A stretch of 64,000 nt of DNA from Glycomyces sp. YM15 (GTDB lineage Bacteria > Actinomycetota > Actinomycetes > Mycobacteriales > Micromonosporaceae). Shown piece by piece: positions 27,903 through 36,907 of the stretch. The stretch spans positions 58,963 through 122,962 of the forward strand of contig NZ_JAERMK010000018.1 of NCBI RefSeq assembly GCF_016918015.1, in the 5' to 3' direction. The notes under the pieces are model-generated. The model was not told where the DNA came from, ran no database searches, and worked only from the letters and a program-made list of their open reading frames with translations. Within the stretch, counting starts at the first letter, position 1; each line of letters opens with the position of its first letter. A program made the position numbers and the translations under genes.

Positions 27903-29123
27903 TCACCCCGATCCGATGACCGCCGGGGTCCGGCGCACGTCCCACGGCATGGTGCGCAGCACGTGGAGCGCCCCGCCGATGGCCGCGGCGGTCTCCACAT
28001 CGGCGGCGAGGTGCACGGCGGGGCGGCTCAGCGCCCTGGTGAGCGCGCGCCGCTCCAGCTCGGCGGCCACCTGCCGCCGGTACAGCGGCCCGGAGGTGGC
28101 GAACGCGGGTCCGGCGAGCACGACCGTGTCGAGGTCGAAGAGGTTGACGAGGGTGACCGCGGCCCGACCGATCCAGCCCGCGGACCGCTCCAGCAGGGCC
28201 GCGGCCTCCCGGTCGCCGGTGCGCCAGGCGCGGGCGAGCCGTTCGAAGTCGGCGAGGGTGTCCTCCGGGTCGCCCCGGATGCCGAGCCGCGCCGTGAGCG
28301 CGGTGTCGGCGAGGGCCTGCGCGACCACGGCCCCCGGGCTCGCCTCGGCCTGGGCGCAGCCGTTGTTGCCGCAGAGGCAGGGAGCGCGGCCCCCGCCGAG
28401 CGCGACGTGCCCGATCTCGACGGCGTTCGAGGTCCGGCCCCGGTAGCTCTCGCCGTCGACGATCACGCCGCCGCCGATGCCGGAGGCCATGTAGATCAGC
28501 CCGAACGTGTCGGCCGGGACGGCCCCGGCCCACTGCTCGCCGAACGCCGCCGCCGTGGCGTCGTTCTCCAGCAGGACCGGGATGCCGAGTCCCTCGGCGA
28601 GCGTGCGGGTGAGCGGGAATTCGAGCCAGGCCGGGTCGGGTTGCGCGGTGAGCAGCATCCCGCGCTCGCGGTCCTGCGGCCCGTGCGTCACCAGCCCGGC
28701 GCCCAGCACCCGCTCGGGCGCGATGCCGCTGTGCCGCAGCAGTTCCGTGACGTGCTCGACGAGGGCGGCGATGGTCGTCTCGGGGCTCTCGCCCCCTGAG
28801 CCGCGGAGGCTGGCATCGGCGACGCGGGTTCCGGCGAAGTCGAGTACCACGATCGTGGTGGTGGTGCGGTCGACCTGGATGCCGACGGCGTGCCAGGCGT
28901 TCGGGTCGAGTTCGAGGAGGCGCCGGGGCTGGCCTCGCCCGCTCTGGTGCCCGCGGCCGATCTCGTGGACGAGCCCGGCGTCGATGAGGCGGCGCACGGT
29001 GTTGGTGATCGTCGCCGGGGTCAGGCCGGTCCGCTCGGCGAGCTCGACGCGGCTCAAGGTGCCCTGCGTGCGCAGCAGGTCGAGCATGCGTCCGGCTGTG
29101 GCGGCGCGGCCGGTGGCGGCCAT
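27903..29123 (-). CDS. ROK-family transcriptional regulator (copy B)
   Basis: A 406-residue ROK regulator: winged helix at about residues 10-65 (MLDLLRTQGTLSRVELAERTG), then a sugar-sensing ROK domain with zinc motif CLCGNNGCAQ. It is divergent from the 29271-39424 operon, with a 12-bp palindrome in between, and is the first choice for its repressor. Effector is probably a mono- or disaccharide made from beta-mannoside or beta-galactoside breakdown (inferred). Confidence 0.9.
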   Translation of the reverse strand: MAATGRAATAGRMLDLLRTQGTLSRVELAERTGLTPATITNTVRRLIDAGLVHEIGRGHQSGRGQPRRLLELDPNAWHAVGIQVDRTTTTIVVLDFAGTRVADASLRGSGGESPETTIAALVEHVTELLRHSGIAPERVLGAGLVTHGPQDRERGMLLTAQPDPAWLEFPLTRTLAEGLGIPVLLENDATAAAFGEQWAGAVPADTFGLIYMASGIGGGVIVDGESYRGRTSNAVEIGHVALGGGRAPCLCGNNGCAQAEASPGAVVAQALADTALTARLGIRGDPEDTLADFERLARAWRTGDREAAALLERSAGWIGRAAVTLVNLFDLDTVVLAGPAFATSGPLYRRQVAAELERRALTRALSRPAVHLAADVETAAAIGGALHVLRTMPWDVRRTPAVIGSG

Positions 29124-29166
29124 GCGGTGCTCCCTCCGGGCCCGTTCACTGAACCGAAACTTCTTC

Positions 29167-29196
29167 TTGACACGTTTAATTTAACGCGTTAATAAT
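29167..29196 (+). promoter_or_regulatory. Promoter with TTAACGCGTTAA operator in its spacer
   Basis: TTGACA (29167-29172) and AATAAT (29191-29196) are 18 bp apart. The perfect palindrome TTAACGCGTTAA (29181-29192) sits between and overlaps the -10. Binding there would block RNA polymerase; the divergent ROK protein is the likely ligand. Confidence 0.7.
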
Positions 29197-29270
29197 AAAC
29201 ACGGCGCCCGGAGCGGACGCCACCCCTCCCGTCCCGTGGGAGATCCCCCCACGGTCCTGAAAGGACAATG

Positions 29271-30947
29271 ATGTCTCTCAACATCCGAAGGCGAAGTGCC
29301 GCGGCGCTGCTCGCGGGCGCGGCCGCGATCGGCCTGCTCGCGACGGGCTGCTCCTCAGGCGGCTCCGGCGGCAGCGGCGACCCGGCCACCCTCATCGCCT
29401 ACACCGGCCAGGCCGGTGACTACCAGATCAACTTCAACCCCTTCTCGCCCTCCCGGATCGGCGCCCTCGGCACGATCTACGAGCCGCTCTTCTTCCACAA
29501 CAAGGCCGAGGTCTCCGACCCCGTGCCGCTGCTGGGCACCGAGTCGGCGTGGAACGAGGACGGCACCGTGCTCTCGGTGACGCTGCGCGAAGGCGTCGAG
29601 TGGAGCGACGGCGAGGCGTTCACCGCCGAGGACGTGGCGTTCACGTTCGACATGATCAAAGCGAACCCCGCCATCAACACGGGCGGTTTCGACGGCGAGG
29701 TCGCGGCCGTCGACGACACCCACGTCACCCTCACGTTCGCCGAGCCCGCGTTCGTGCGCGGACCGGACCTGCTGAGCACGCCGATCGTGCCCGAGCACCT
29801 CTGGAAGGACGTCAACCCCGCTGAGGACGTGATGGAGGAGCCCGTCGGCACCGGCGCGTACCTCCTCGACGACTTCAAGCCGCAGGCGTTCACCTACAAG
29901 GCCAACCCCGACTACTGGGGCGGCGAGCCGAAGGTGCAGCAGATCCGCTTCCTCGCGCTCTCGGGCAACCAGGCGGGCGCCGACGCGATCGCCGCGGGCA
30001 CCATCGACTGGCAGACCGGCCCGATCCCGGACATCCAGAACACGCACGAGAACTTCCCGAACTACGACGCCTACACGCAGGCGCAGAACCAGATGGTCCT
30101 CGCCTCGTGCTCGAGCGCGGACATGGGCTGCGAAGGGCCGCAGACCGACCCGGCCGTGCGCCAGGCGCTCTACTACGCGATGGACCGCGCGCAGATCAAC
30201 AGCCTCGCGTTCATGGACACCGCCAGCGACATGTCGCCGACCTTCGCGCTGACCCCGAGCCAGGACTCCTTCGTCTCGGCCGCCGTCACCGAGAAGACCG
30301 TGCCGACCGAGCCCGACACCGCGAAGGCCGCCCAGCTCCTCGAAGGCGCCGGCTGGACCAAGGGCGACGACGGCATCTACGAGCAGGACGGCGAGCGGCT
30401 CTCGCTGACCATCGAGGTCGTCACCGGCTGGACCGACTACATCACCGCCGTGGACACGATCGCCTCGCAGGCCGCCGCGGCCGGCATCGAGGTCAAGGCC
30501 GCGCAGTCCTCCTGGAACGAGTGGACCGACAAGAAGGGCAAGGGCAACTTCCAGCTCGCCATCGACTCGCTGTGGCAGGGCCCCACGGCCGACCCGTACT
30601 ACCTCTACAACTACTTCTTCGACTCCAGTTCGGGAGCGGCAGTGGGCGAGGCCGCGGGCAACAACTACTCGCGCTACAGCAACCCCGCGGTCGACGAGGC
30701 GATGGACGCCCTCGTGCAGATGCCGCTCGACGACGCGGCCGCCCGGCAGCCGTACTTCGACACCATCCAGGGCGAGATCGTGCGCGACATGCCGTACATC
30801 CCGATCCTGACCGGTGGCACGACGAGCGTCTGGAACACCTCGAAGTTCTCCGGCTGGCCCTCCGACGACGACCTGTACGCCTTCCCGGCGGTCTGGTCGG
30901 CGTTCGACGCCGCCGAGATCTTCAAGCACCTCGAGCCGCAGGGCTGA
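29271..30947 (+). CDS. ABC transporter substrate-binding lipoprotein, family 5 (peptide/oligosaccharide)
   Basis: A 558-residue SBP_bac_5 protein with a lipoprotein signal ending at C27 (LATGCSS). The second ATG (29271) has the better distance from AAGGA. Family 5 proteins bind peptides, nickel or, in several bacteria and archaea, beta-linked oligosaccharides. Because the operon continues with GH42 and GH2 enzymes, an oligosaccharide such as mannobiose or a galactosylated manno-oligosaccharide is more likely than a peptide (inference). Confidence 0.9.
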   Translation: MSLNIRRRSAAALLAGAAAIGLLATGCSSGGSGGSGDPATLIAYTGQAGDYQINFNPFSPSRIGALGTIYEPLFFHNKAEVSDPVPLLGTESAWNEDGTVLSVTLREGVEWSDGEAFTAEDVAFTFDMIKANPAINTGGFDGEVAAVDDTHVTLTFAEPAFVRGPDLLSTPIVPEHLWKDVNPAEDVMEEPVGTGAYLLDDFKPQAFTYKANPDYWGGEPKVQQIRFLALSGNQAGADAIAAGTIDWQTGPIPDIQNTHENFPNYDAYTQAQNQMVLASCSSADMGCEGPQTDPAVRQALYYAMDRAQINSLAFMDTASDMSPTFALTPSQDSFVSAAVTEKTVPTEPDTAKAAQLLEGAGWTKGDDGIYEQDGERLSLTIEVVTGWTDYITAVDTIASQAAAAGIEVKAAQSSWNEWTDKKGKGNFQLAIDSLWQGPTADPYYLYNYFFDSSSGAAVGEAAGNNYSRYSNPAVDEAMDALVQMPLDDAAARQPYFDTIQGEIVRDMPYIPILTGGTTSVWNTSKFSGWPSDDDLYAFPAVWSAFDAAEIFKHLEPQG

Positions 30948-30978
30948 CGCGCCCCCGTCGCCCCCGAAGGAGAACCGC

Positions 30979-31968
30979 ATGAGCTACTTCCTGCGCAAGA
31001 TCGGCTTCTACGCCGTCGCCCTGTGGGCCGCGCTGACGCTGAACTTCGCGATCCCCCGCATGCTCCCGGGCAACCCGGTCGACATTCTGCTGGCGAAGCT
31101 CCAGCAGCGCGGCGGCACGGTCACGCCCGAGACCAGGGAGGCCTATGCGCTGCTCCTCGGGGGCGACGACTCCCTGCCGCTGTGGCGGCAGTACATCGAC
31201 TACCTCGGCAACCTGTTCCAAGGCGACCTCGGCGTCTCGGTGAGCTACTACCCGGCGCCGGTGAGCGAGGTGATCGCCCAGTCGCTGCCGTGGACCGTCG
31301 TCCTCGTCGGCCTGGCGACGGTCATCGCCGCCGTGCTCGGCGTGGCCCTCGGCGCCTTCGTCGGCTGGAAACCGGGCACCTGGCTCGACTCGCTCATCCC
31401 CGCGACCACATTGCTCGCGGCCGTCCCGTACTTCTGGCTGGCGCTGCTGCTCACGTACCTGCTCGCCCGCGTGCTCGGCTGGTTCCCGCTGCAAGGGGGC
31501 TACGACGTCGTGCTCACCCCCGGGTGGAACGCGGAGTTCATCGGCTCGGCGATCACGTACGGGTTCCTGCCCGCGCTCACCATCGTGCTCGCCTCGATCG
31601 GCGGCTGGCTGCTCGGGATGCGCAACATGATGGTCTCGACGCTCTCTGAGGACTACATCCTCACCGCCGAGGCGAAGGGCCTCTCGCCGCGGAAGATCCT
31701 GCGCTCCTACGCGTCCCGCAACGCCGTCCTGCCGTCGGTGGCCGGATTCGCGATCTCGCTCGGCTTCGTGGTCTCCGGCTCGGTGATCACGGAGCAGGTG
31801 TTCTCGTACCCCGGCATCGGCGGGCGGCTGCTCGGCGCGGTGTCGAACAACGACTACGCGCTCATGCAGGGTCTCTTCCTGTTCATCACCCTCGCCGTGC
31901 TCGGCGCCAACCTCGTGGTCGACCTGCTGTACGGCCTGATCGACCCGCGCACCCGCGCCCGGTCCTGA
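30979..31968 (+). CDS. ABC transporter permease, DppB type
   Basis: A 329-residue membrane permease with about six helices and the EAA-like coupling segment (LTAEAKGLSPRKILRSY). The ATG at 30979 has GAAGGAGAA just upstream. Second gene of the family-5 transporter. Confidence 0.92.
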   Translation: MSYFLRKIGFYAVALWAALTLNFAIPRMLPGNPVDILLAKLQQRGGTVTPETREAYALLLGGDDSLPLWRQYIDYLGNLFQGDLGVSVSYYPAPVSEVIAQSLPWTVVLVGLATVIAAVLGVALGAFVGWKPGTWLDSLIPATTLLAAVPYFWLALLLTYLLARVLGWFPLQGGYDVVLTPGWNAEFIGSAITYGFLPALTIVLASIGGWLLGMRNMMVSTLSEDYILTAEAKGLSPRKILRSYASRNAVLPSVAGFAISLGFVVSGSVITEQVFSYPGIGGRLLGAVSNNDYALMQGLFLFITLAVLGANLVVDLLYGLIDPRTRARS

Positions 31969-31981
31969 CGGGAGACCCGCA

Positions 31982-33028
31982 ATGACGAATCTGAAACCCT
32001 CCAGCGAGCCCTCGGTCGCCGACAGCGCCGAACTGCTCGCCGAGACCTCCACCGAGACCGGCCGCCGTCCGCGCGCGGGCTGGCGGATGCTCCTGCCCAC
32101 CATGACGCCCTGGCTGGCCATCGGTCTCGGCCTCATCATCGCCATCGCCCTGTTCGGCCTGATCGGACCGCACCTGGTCGGCGACCCGCGGGCCATCCGC
32201 GACATGGGCCTGACCGGGCCCTCCGCGGAGTTCTGGCTCGGCACCACCCAGACCGGCCAGGACGTTCTGGCCCAACTCGCTTACGCCACCCGGGGATCAC
32301 TCCAGATCGGCGTCATCGTCGGCCTGCTCGCCACCGCGCTCTCGGCGTTCTTCGGCATCTACGGCGCCTACCGCGGCCGCGTCGTCGACGAGGCGTTCTC
32401 CCTGTTCACCAACGTGTTCCTGGTGATCCCCGGGCTCCCGCTGGTCATCGTTATCTCCGGGTTCGTGCCCGCCGAGAGCCGCGGGCTGTGGACGATCGCC
32501 ATCGTCCTGGCCATCACCAGCTGGGCCGGCTCGGCCCGCGTGCTGCGCGCCCAGACCCTCTCGGTGCGCAACCGCGACTATGTGGCCGCCTCGCAGGTCT
32601 CCGGCGAACGCCCCTGGCGGGTCATCGTCGTGGAGATCCTGCCGAACCTGCTCCCCGTGATCGCCTCCCAGTTCGTGTTCGCCGTGATCGCGGCGATCCT
32701 CGGTGAGGCCGGCCTGTCCTTCATCGGCCTCGGCGCCTCCAACTCCTCCACCCTCGGCACGATGCTGTTCTACGCCCAGAACGGGTTCGCCCTGTCGCTC
32801 GGCGCCTGGTGGTGGTTCATCCCGCCGGGCCTCATCATCGCGCTGTTCGGCACCGGTCTCTCCCTCGTCAACTTCTCCATCGACGAGATCATCAACCCCA
32901 AGCTCAAGAACCTGCGCCTGCACCGCAAGCGCGCCCGCCGCGCGGCCCGCCTCGAACGCGAACTCGCCCAGGCGACCCGCCGGAACGGCGGCGTGCCGAC
33001 CCAGACCGCGAAGGAGTCCGCGCGATGA
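31982..33028 (+). CDS. ABC transporter permease, DppC type
   Basis: A 348-residue permease with a hydrophilic N-terminal tail of about 40 residues, about six helices and the coupling segment YVAASQVSGERPWRVIVVE. It pairs with the DppB-type subunit. The last codons overlap the ATPase gene by 4 nt. The C-terminal tail is very basic (KNLRLHRKRARRAAR). Confidence 0.92.
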   Translation: MTNLKPSSEPSVADSAELLAETSTETGRRPRAGWRMLLPTMTPWLAIGLGLIIAIALFGLIGPHLVGDPRAIRDMGLTGPSAEFWLGTTQTGQDVLAQLAYATRGSLQIGVIVGLLATALSAFFGIYGAYRGRVVDEAFSLFTNVFLVIPGLPLVIVISGFVPAESRGLWTIAIVLAITSWAGSARVLRAQTLSVRNRDYVAASQVSGERPWRVIVVEILPNLLPVIASQFVFAVIAAILGEAGLSFIGLGASNSSTLGTMLFYAQNGFALSLGAWWWFIPPGLIIALFGTGLSLVNFSIDEIINPKLKNLRLHRKRARRAARLERELAQATRRNGGVPTQTAKESAR

Positions 33029-33912
33029 CCACCGCCGACCGACGCCGCACGGAACCCGTGCTCACCCTCGAAGACCTCACCGTCGTCTACGAGACCGAGC
33101 ACCCCGTCACCGCCGTCAAGCACGCCGACCTCACGCTCCACCGCGGTGAGATCCTCGGCCTCGCAGGCGAATCCGGGTGCGGCAAGACCACCCTCGCGTA
33201 CGCGATCAACCGTCTCCACCGCCCGCCCGCCCGCATCGCCTCCGGCCGCATCACCTTCCACGGCGACGACGGCGACATCGACATCCTCGCCCTCGAGGAC
33301 CGCGAGCTCCGCGCCTTCCGCTGGGAACGCCTCTCCATGGTCTTCCAAGGCGCCATGAACGCCCTCAACCCCGTCACCACGGTCCGCGCGCAACTCAAGG
33401 ACACCCTCCTCGCCCACCGGCCCCGCATGTCCCGCAAGGAGATCCGCGAACGCTCCGAGGACGTCCTCAATCGCGTCGGCGTCGACCCGCGCCGCCTCGG
33501 CTCCTATCCGCACGAACTCTCCGGAGGCATGCGGCAGCGGGTCATGATCGCCATGGCCATGCTCCTCGAACCGCAGATCATGATCATGGACGAGCCCACC
33601 ACCGCGCTCGACGTGGTCGTGCAGCGCGACATCCTCCGCGAGATCGTGCGCCTGAGGGACGAACTCGACTTCGCCGTCGTCTTCATCACCCACGACCTGC
33701 CGCTGCTGCTGGAGATCAGCGACCGCATCGCCGTGATGCTCGAAGGCGAGATCGTCGAACTCGAAGCCGCCGACCGCCTCTACCGCGACGCGCGGCACCC
33801 CTACACCCGCAGACTCCTCGGCTCCTTCCCGAGCCTCTCAGGAGAGCGGGGCGCGTTCATCCGCACCGGCGTCGACGAGACCACCCCGACCCCGACCGAG
33901 GAGCGAGCATGA
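33025..33912 (+). CDS. ABC transporter ATP-binding protein, DppD/OppD type
   Basis: A 295-residue ATPase. Walker A is GESGCGKTT, the signature LSGGMRQR, and Walker B with the D-loop IMIMDEPTTALD. It energises the import system together with the next gene. The start overlaps the permease stop by 4 nt (ATGA). It is slightly shorter than typical OppD and ends soon after the oligopeptide C-terminal motif. Confidence 0.93.
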   Translation: MTTADRRRTEPVLTLEDLTVVYETEHPVTAVKHADLTLHRGEILGLAGESGCGKTTLAYAINRLHRPPARIASGRITFHGDDGDIDILALEDRELRAFRWERLSMVFQGAMNALNPVTTVRAQLKDTLLAHRPRMSRKEIRERSEDVLNRVGVDPRRLGSYPHELSGGMRQRVMIAMAMLLEPQIMIMDEPTTALDVVVQRDILREIVRLRDELDFAVVFITHDLPLLLEISDRIAVMLEGEIVELEAADRLYRDARHPYTRRLLGSFPSLSGERGAFIRTGVDETTPTPTEERA

Positions 33913-34814
33913 CCAGCGTCAAGATCACCGATCTCGTCAAGGACTACACGCTGCGGGCCGGACTCACACGCACCCGCCTGCGCGCCGTCGACCATGTGAG
34001 CCTCGAGCTCATCCCCGGCCGCACGGTCGCCCTCGTCGGCGAGTCCGGCTCCGGCAAGTCGACCATCGCGAAGATCCTCACCCGCATGGAACGGCCCACC
34101 TCCGGCACCGTGGACGTGCGCCTCGACGACGGCACCGCAGTCGCGGGCGCCCGCTACCGCCGCGAAGTGCAGATGGTCTTCCAAGACCCCTTCGCCTCCC
34201 TCAACCCCTTCCACTCCATCGAGCACCACATCGCCCGGCCTCTGCGCCTCCACAGGCGCACCAGCACCAACCGGGAAACGCACGAGCGGGTGATCGAAAT
34301 GCTCGAACGCGTCAACCTCACCCCGGCCGAAGCGATCGCGACCCGCCGCCCGCACGAGCTCTCCGGCGGCCAGCGCCAACGCGTAGCGATCGCGCGGGCC
34401 CTCGCCCCGGGCGCGCAGGTCCTCATCGCCGACGAACCGGTGTCCATGCTGGACGTCTCGATCCGCCTCGGCGTCCTCAACCTACTCGGCCGCCTGCAAC
34501 GGGAGGATCAGCTCGCCGTCCTCTACATCACCCACGACCTCGCCACCGCACGCCACTTCTCGGACGAGATCGTCGTGCTCTACCGCGGACGCGTGGTCGA
34601 ACGCGGCCCCTCCGACGCGGTCATCCTCGATCCCCACCACGACTACACGAGACTCCTCGCGCTGGCCGCTCCCGACCCCGAACGCCCCGGCCGGGTGACC
34701 TCGGAGGCCGGTGTGGACCGCGAGGCGATCGACAACAGCCGCTGCTACGACCACTTCGCGGGCGCATGGCGGGAAGCGGGCGTCTCGGCCGCGGAAGCGA
34801 GGATCGACGCATGA
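33909..34814 (+). CDS. ABC transporter ATP-binding protein, DppF/OppF type
   Basis: A 301-residue ATPase with Walker A GESGSGKST, signature LSGGQRQR and Walker B VLIADEPVSMLD. ATGA overlap with the previous gene and with the following GH42 gene shows one operon. The C-terminus carries a short extension with CYDHFAG. Confidence 0.93.
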   Translation: MTSVKITDLVKDYTLRAGLTRTRLRAVDHVSLELIPGRTVALVGESGSGKSTIAKILTRMERPTSGTVDVRLDDGTAVAGARYRREVQMVFQDPFASLNPFHSIEHHIARPLRLHRRTSTNRETHERVIEMLERVNLTPAEAIATRRPHELSGGQRQRVAIARALAPGAQVLIADEPVSMLDVSIRLGVLNLLGRLQREDQLAVLYITHDLATARHFSDEIVVLYRGRVVERGPSDAVILDPHHDYTRLLALAAPDPERPGRVTSEAGVDREAIDNSRCYDHFAGAWREAGVSAAEARIDA

Positions 34815-36883
34815 CCGCGAGCCCTTGGCACAGCGGCGAGCCCGGCAGCGCGGTCCGAGTGAGCGTGCCGCCCCCGTCCCCGCGGCCGCCCGCGCGCCTT
34901 GCCGACGGCCTGGCCTTCGGCGGCGACTACAACCCGGAGCAGTGGCCGCGCGAGGTCTGGGACGAGGACGTCAAGCTCATGCGCGAAGCGGGCGTCAACC
35001 TCGTGTCGCTCGGCGTCTTCGCCTGGGGCACGGTCGAGACCGCGGCCGGCGTCCGCGACTGGTCCTGGCTGGACGACATCGTCGAGCTGCTGCACCAGGG
35101 CGGGATCGGCATCGGCCTCGCGACCCCGACCGCGGCCCCGCCGAGCTGGCTCCTGGCCGCCCATCCCGAGATCGCGCCGGTCCTCGCGGACGGCTTCCGG
35201 GAGCCGCCCGGCGGGCGCCTCGCCTGGTGCGCGGCGTCACCGGTCTTCCGCCGCTACGCGCTCCGCCATGTCGAGGCGCTGGCCGAGCGGTACGGCCGCC
35301 ATCCGGCGGTTCGACTGTGGCACATCGGGAACGAGTTCGGCGGCGGGAACGCCCGCTGCTACTGCGACCTTTCGGCCGAGGCGTTCCGCGACTGGCTGCG
35401 CGACCGCCACGGCGGCCTCGACGCGGTGAACGCCGCCTGGGGGACGCAGCAGTGGGGGCACCGCTTCGGCGCGTGGGAGGAGATCCTGCCGCCGCGCGGC
35501 CGCCACGGCGCCCCGAATCCGGGCCTGTACCTCGATTACGAGCGCTTCTCCTCTGACGCGCTGCTCTCGCAGTACCTGGCCGAGAAGGCCGTGGTCGAGC
35601 GGCACTCGGCCGCGCCGGTCACGACCAACCTCATGGTCGGCGCCGGAGCGCAGGTCGTGGACTACGCGACCTGGGCCCCGCACACCGCGATCGCCGCCAA
35701 CGACCATTACACCCTTGTGGACGATCCGCTCCGCGAACAGGACCTGGCCTTCGCCGCCGACCGGATGCGCGGCCTGTTCCCGGACCGGCGCCCGTGGCTG
35801 CTCATGGAGAGCTCCACCGGTTCGCCGAGCTGGCAGCGGCGGAACCGCGCGAAGGACCCCGGGGAGATCGCCCGACACTCCCTCGGGCATGTCGCCCGCG
35901 GCTCGGACGGCGCGATGTTCTTCCAGTGGCGGGCCTCTCCGGCGGGAGCCGAGCAGTTCCACTCGGCGATGCTGCCGCACAGCGGGAGCCGTTCCCGCGT
36001 CTGGCGGGAGGTGCTCGAACTCGGCCGAAGCCTGAAGGCCCTCAGGGAGGTCCAGGGCACGCGTGTGGAGCGCGCCCGGGCCGCGATCGTCGTCGACGAC
36101 CCGGCCGGTTGGGCGCTGCAACACGGCCTCAAACCGCACCGGTCACTGTCGTACGGTCGAGAGCTCCGCGAGTGGCACCGGGCCCTGTGGCAACGGAACC
36201 TTCTGTGCGACGTGGTCCCGCCGTCGGCCGACTTCGACGGCTACGACCTGGTCATGGTCCCGACCCTGCTCACCGTCGCCGAACCGGTCGCCGCCCGCCT
36301 GCGCGCGGTCCCCGAACGCGGCGGCACGCTCCTGGTCACCTACCTCTCCGGTGTCTGCGACGCGGACGGCCGGGTGATCACGGGCGGCTTCCCCGGCGCG
36401 TTCCGGGAGGTGCTCGGCGCGTGGACTGACGAGTTCTACCCGCTGCAAGAGCACGAGACGGTCGCATTGGACGACGGTGGGACCGTGACGGAATGGACCG
36501 AACGCGTGCATCTCGAGGACGCCGAGTCCATCGTCGGCTACGCCTCCGGCACGCTCGCCGGCGCTCCGGCCGTGACCCGCCGCCCGGTCGGCGACGGCGC
36601 GGCCTGGTACGTCTCGGCGCACCTGCCTCCCGACTCGATCGACCGCATCGCCGACCGCTTGACCGCCGAGACCGGACTGGTTCCGGCGGCCGAGGCCGAT
36701 CCGGGCGTCGAAGCGGTGCGCCGCGTCGGCGACGGTTCCTCGTTCCTGTTCCTGCTCAACCACACCGATGCCGACCGCAACGCCGAAGCCTCGGGCCTCG
36801 ACCTGCTCACAGGCGAAGCCTTCGACCCCATCGTCACGATTCCCGCGAACGGCGTCCGCGTCCTGCGCGAGACGCCCGTCTGA
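34811..36883 (+). CDS. Cytosolic beta-galactosidase, GH42
   Basis: A 690-residue glycosidase that should remove terminal beta-galactose (or beta-mannose/arabinose in some members) from imported oligosaccharides. The GH42 barrel begins with FGGDYNPEQWP. The acid/base is E175 in HIGNEFGGG and the nucleophile E333 in LLMESSTG. A trimerisation domain and small C-terminal domain follow. No signal peptide. The ATG at 34811 overlaps the ATPase stop codon. Confidence 0.93.
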   Translation: MTASPWHSGEPGSAVRVSVPPPSPRPPARLADGLAFGGDYNPEQWPREVWDEDVKLMREAGVNLVSLGVFAWGTVETAAGVRDWSWLDDIVELLHQGGIGIGLATPTAAPPSWLLAAHPEIAPVLADGFREPPGGRLAWCAASPVFRRYALRHVEALAERYGRHPAVRLWHIGNEFGGGNARCYCDLSAEAFRDWLRDRHGGLDAVNAAWGTQQWGHRFGAWEEILPPRGRHGAPNPGLYLDYERFSSDALLSQYLAEKAVVERHSAAPVTTNLMVGAGAQVVDYATWAPHTAIAANDHYTLVDDPLREQDLAFAADRMRGLFPDRRPWLLMESSTGSPSWQRRNRAKDPGEIARHSLGHVARGSDGAMFFQWRASPAGAEQFHSAMLPHSGSRSRVWREVLELGRSLKALREVQGTRVERARAAIVVDDPAGWALQHGLKPHRSLSYGRELREWHRALWQRNLLCDVVPPSADFDGYDLVMVPTLLTVAEPVAARLRAVPERGGTLLVTYLSGVCDADGRVITGGFPGAFREVLGAWTDEFYPLQEHETVALDDGGTVTEWTERVHLEDAESIVGYASGTLAGAPAVTRRPVGDGAAWYVSAHLPPDSIDRIADRLTAETGLVPAAEADPGVEAVRRVGDGSSFLFLLNHTDADRNAEASGLDLLTGEAFDPIVTIPANGVRVLRETPV

Positions 36884-36907
36884 CCTCCATCCTTGAGGAG
36901 CCTCCCC

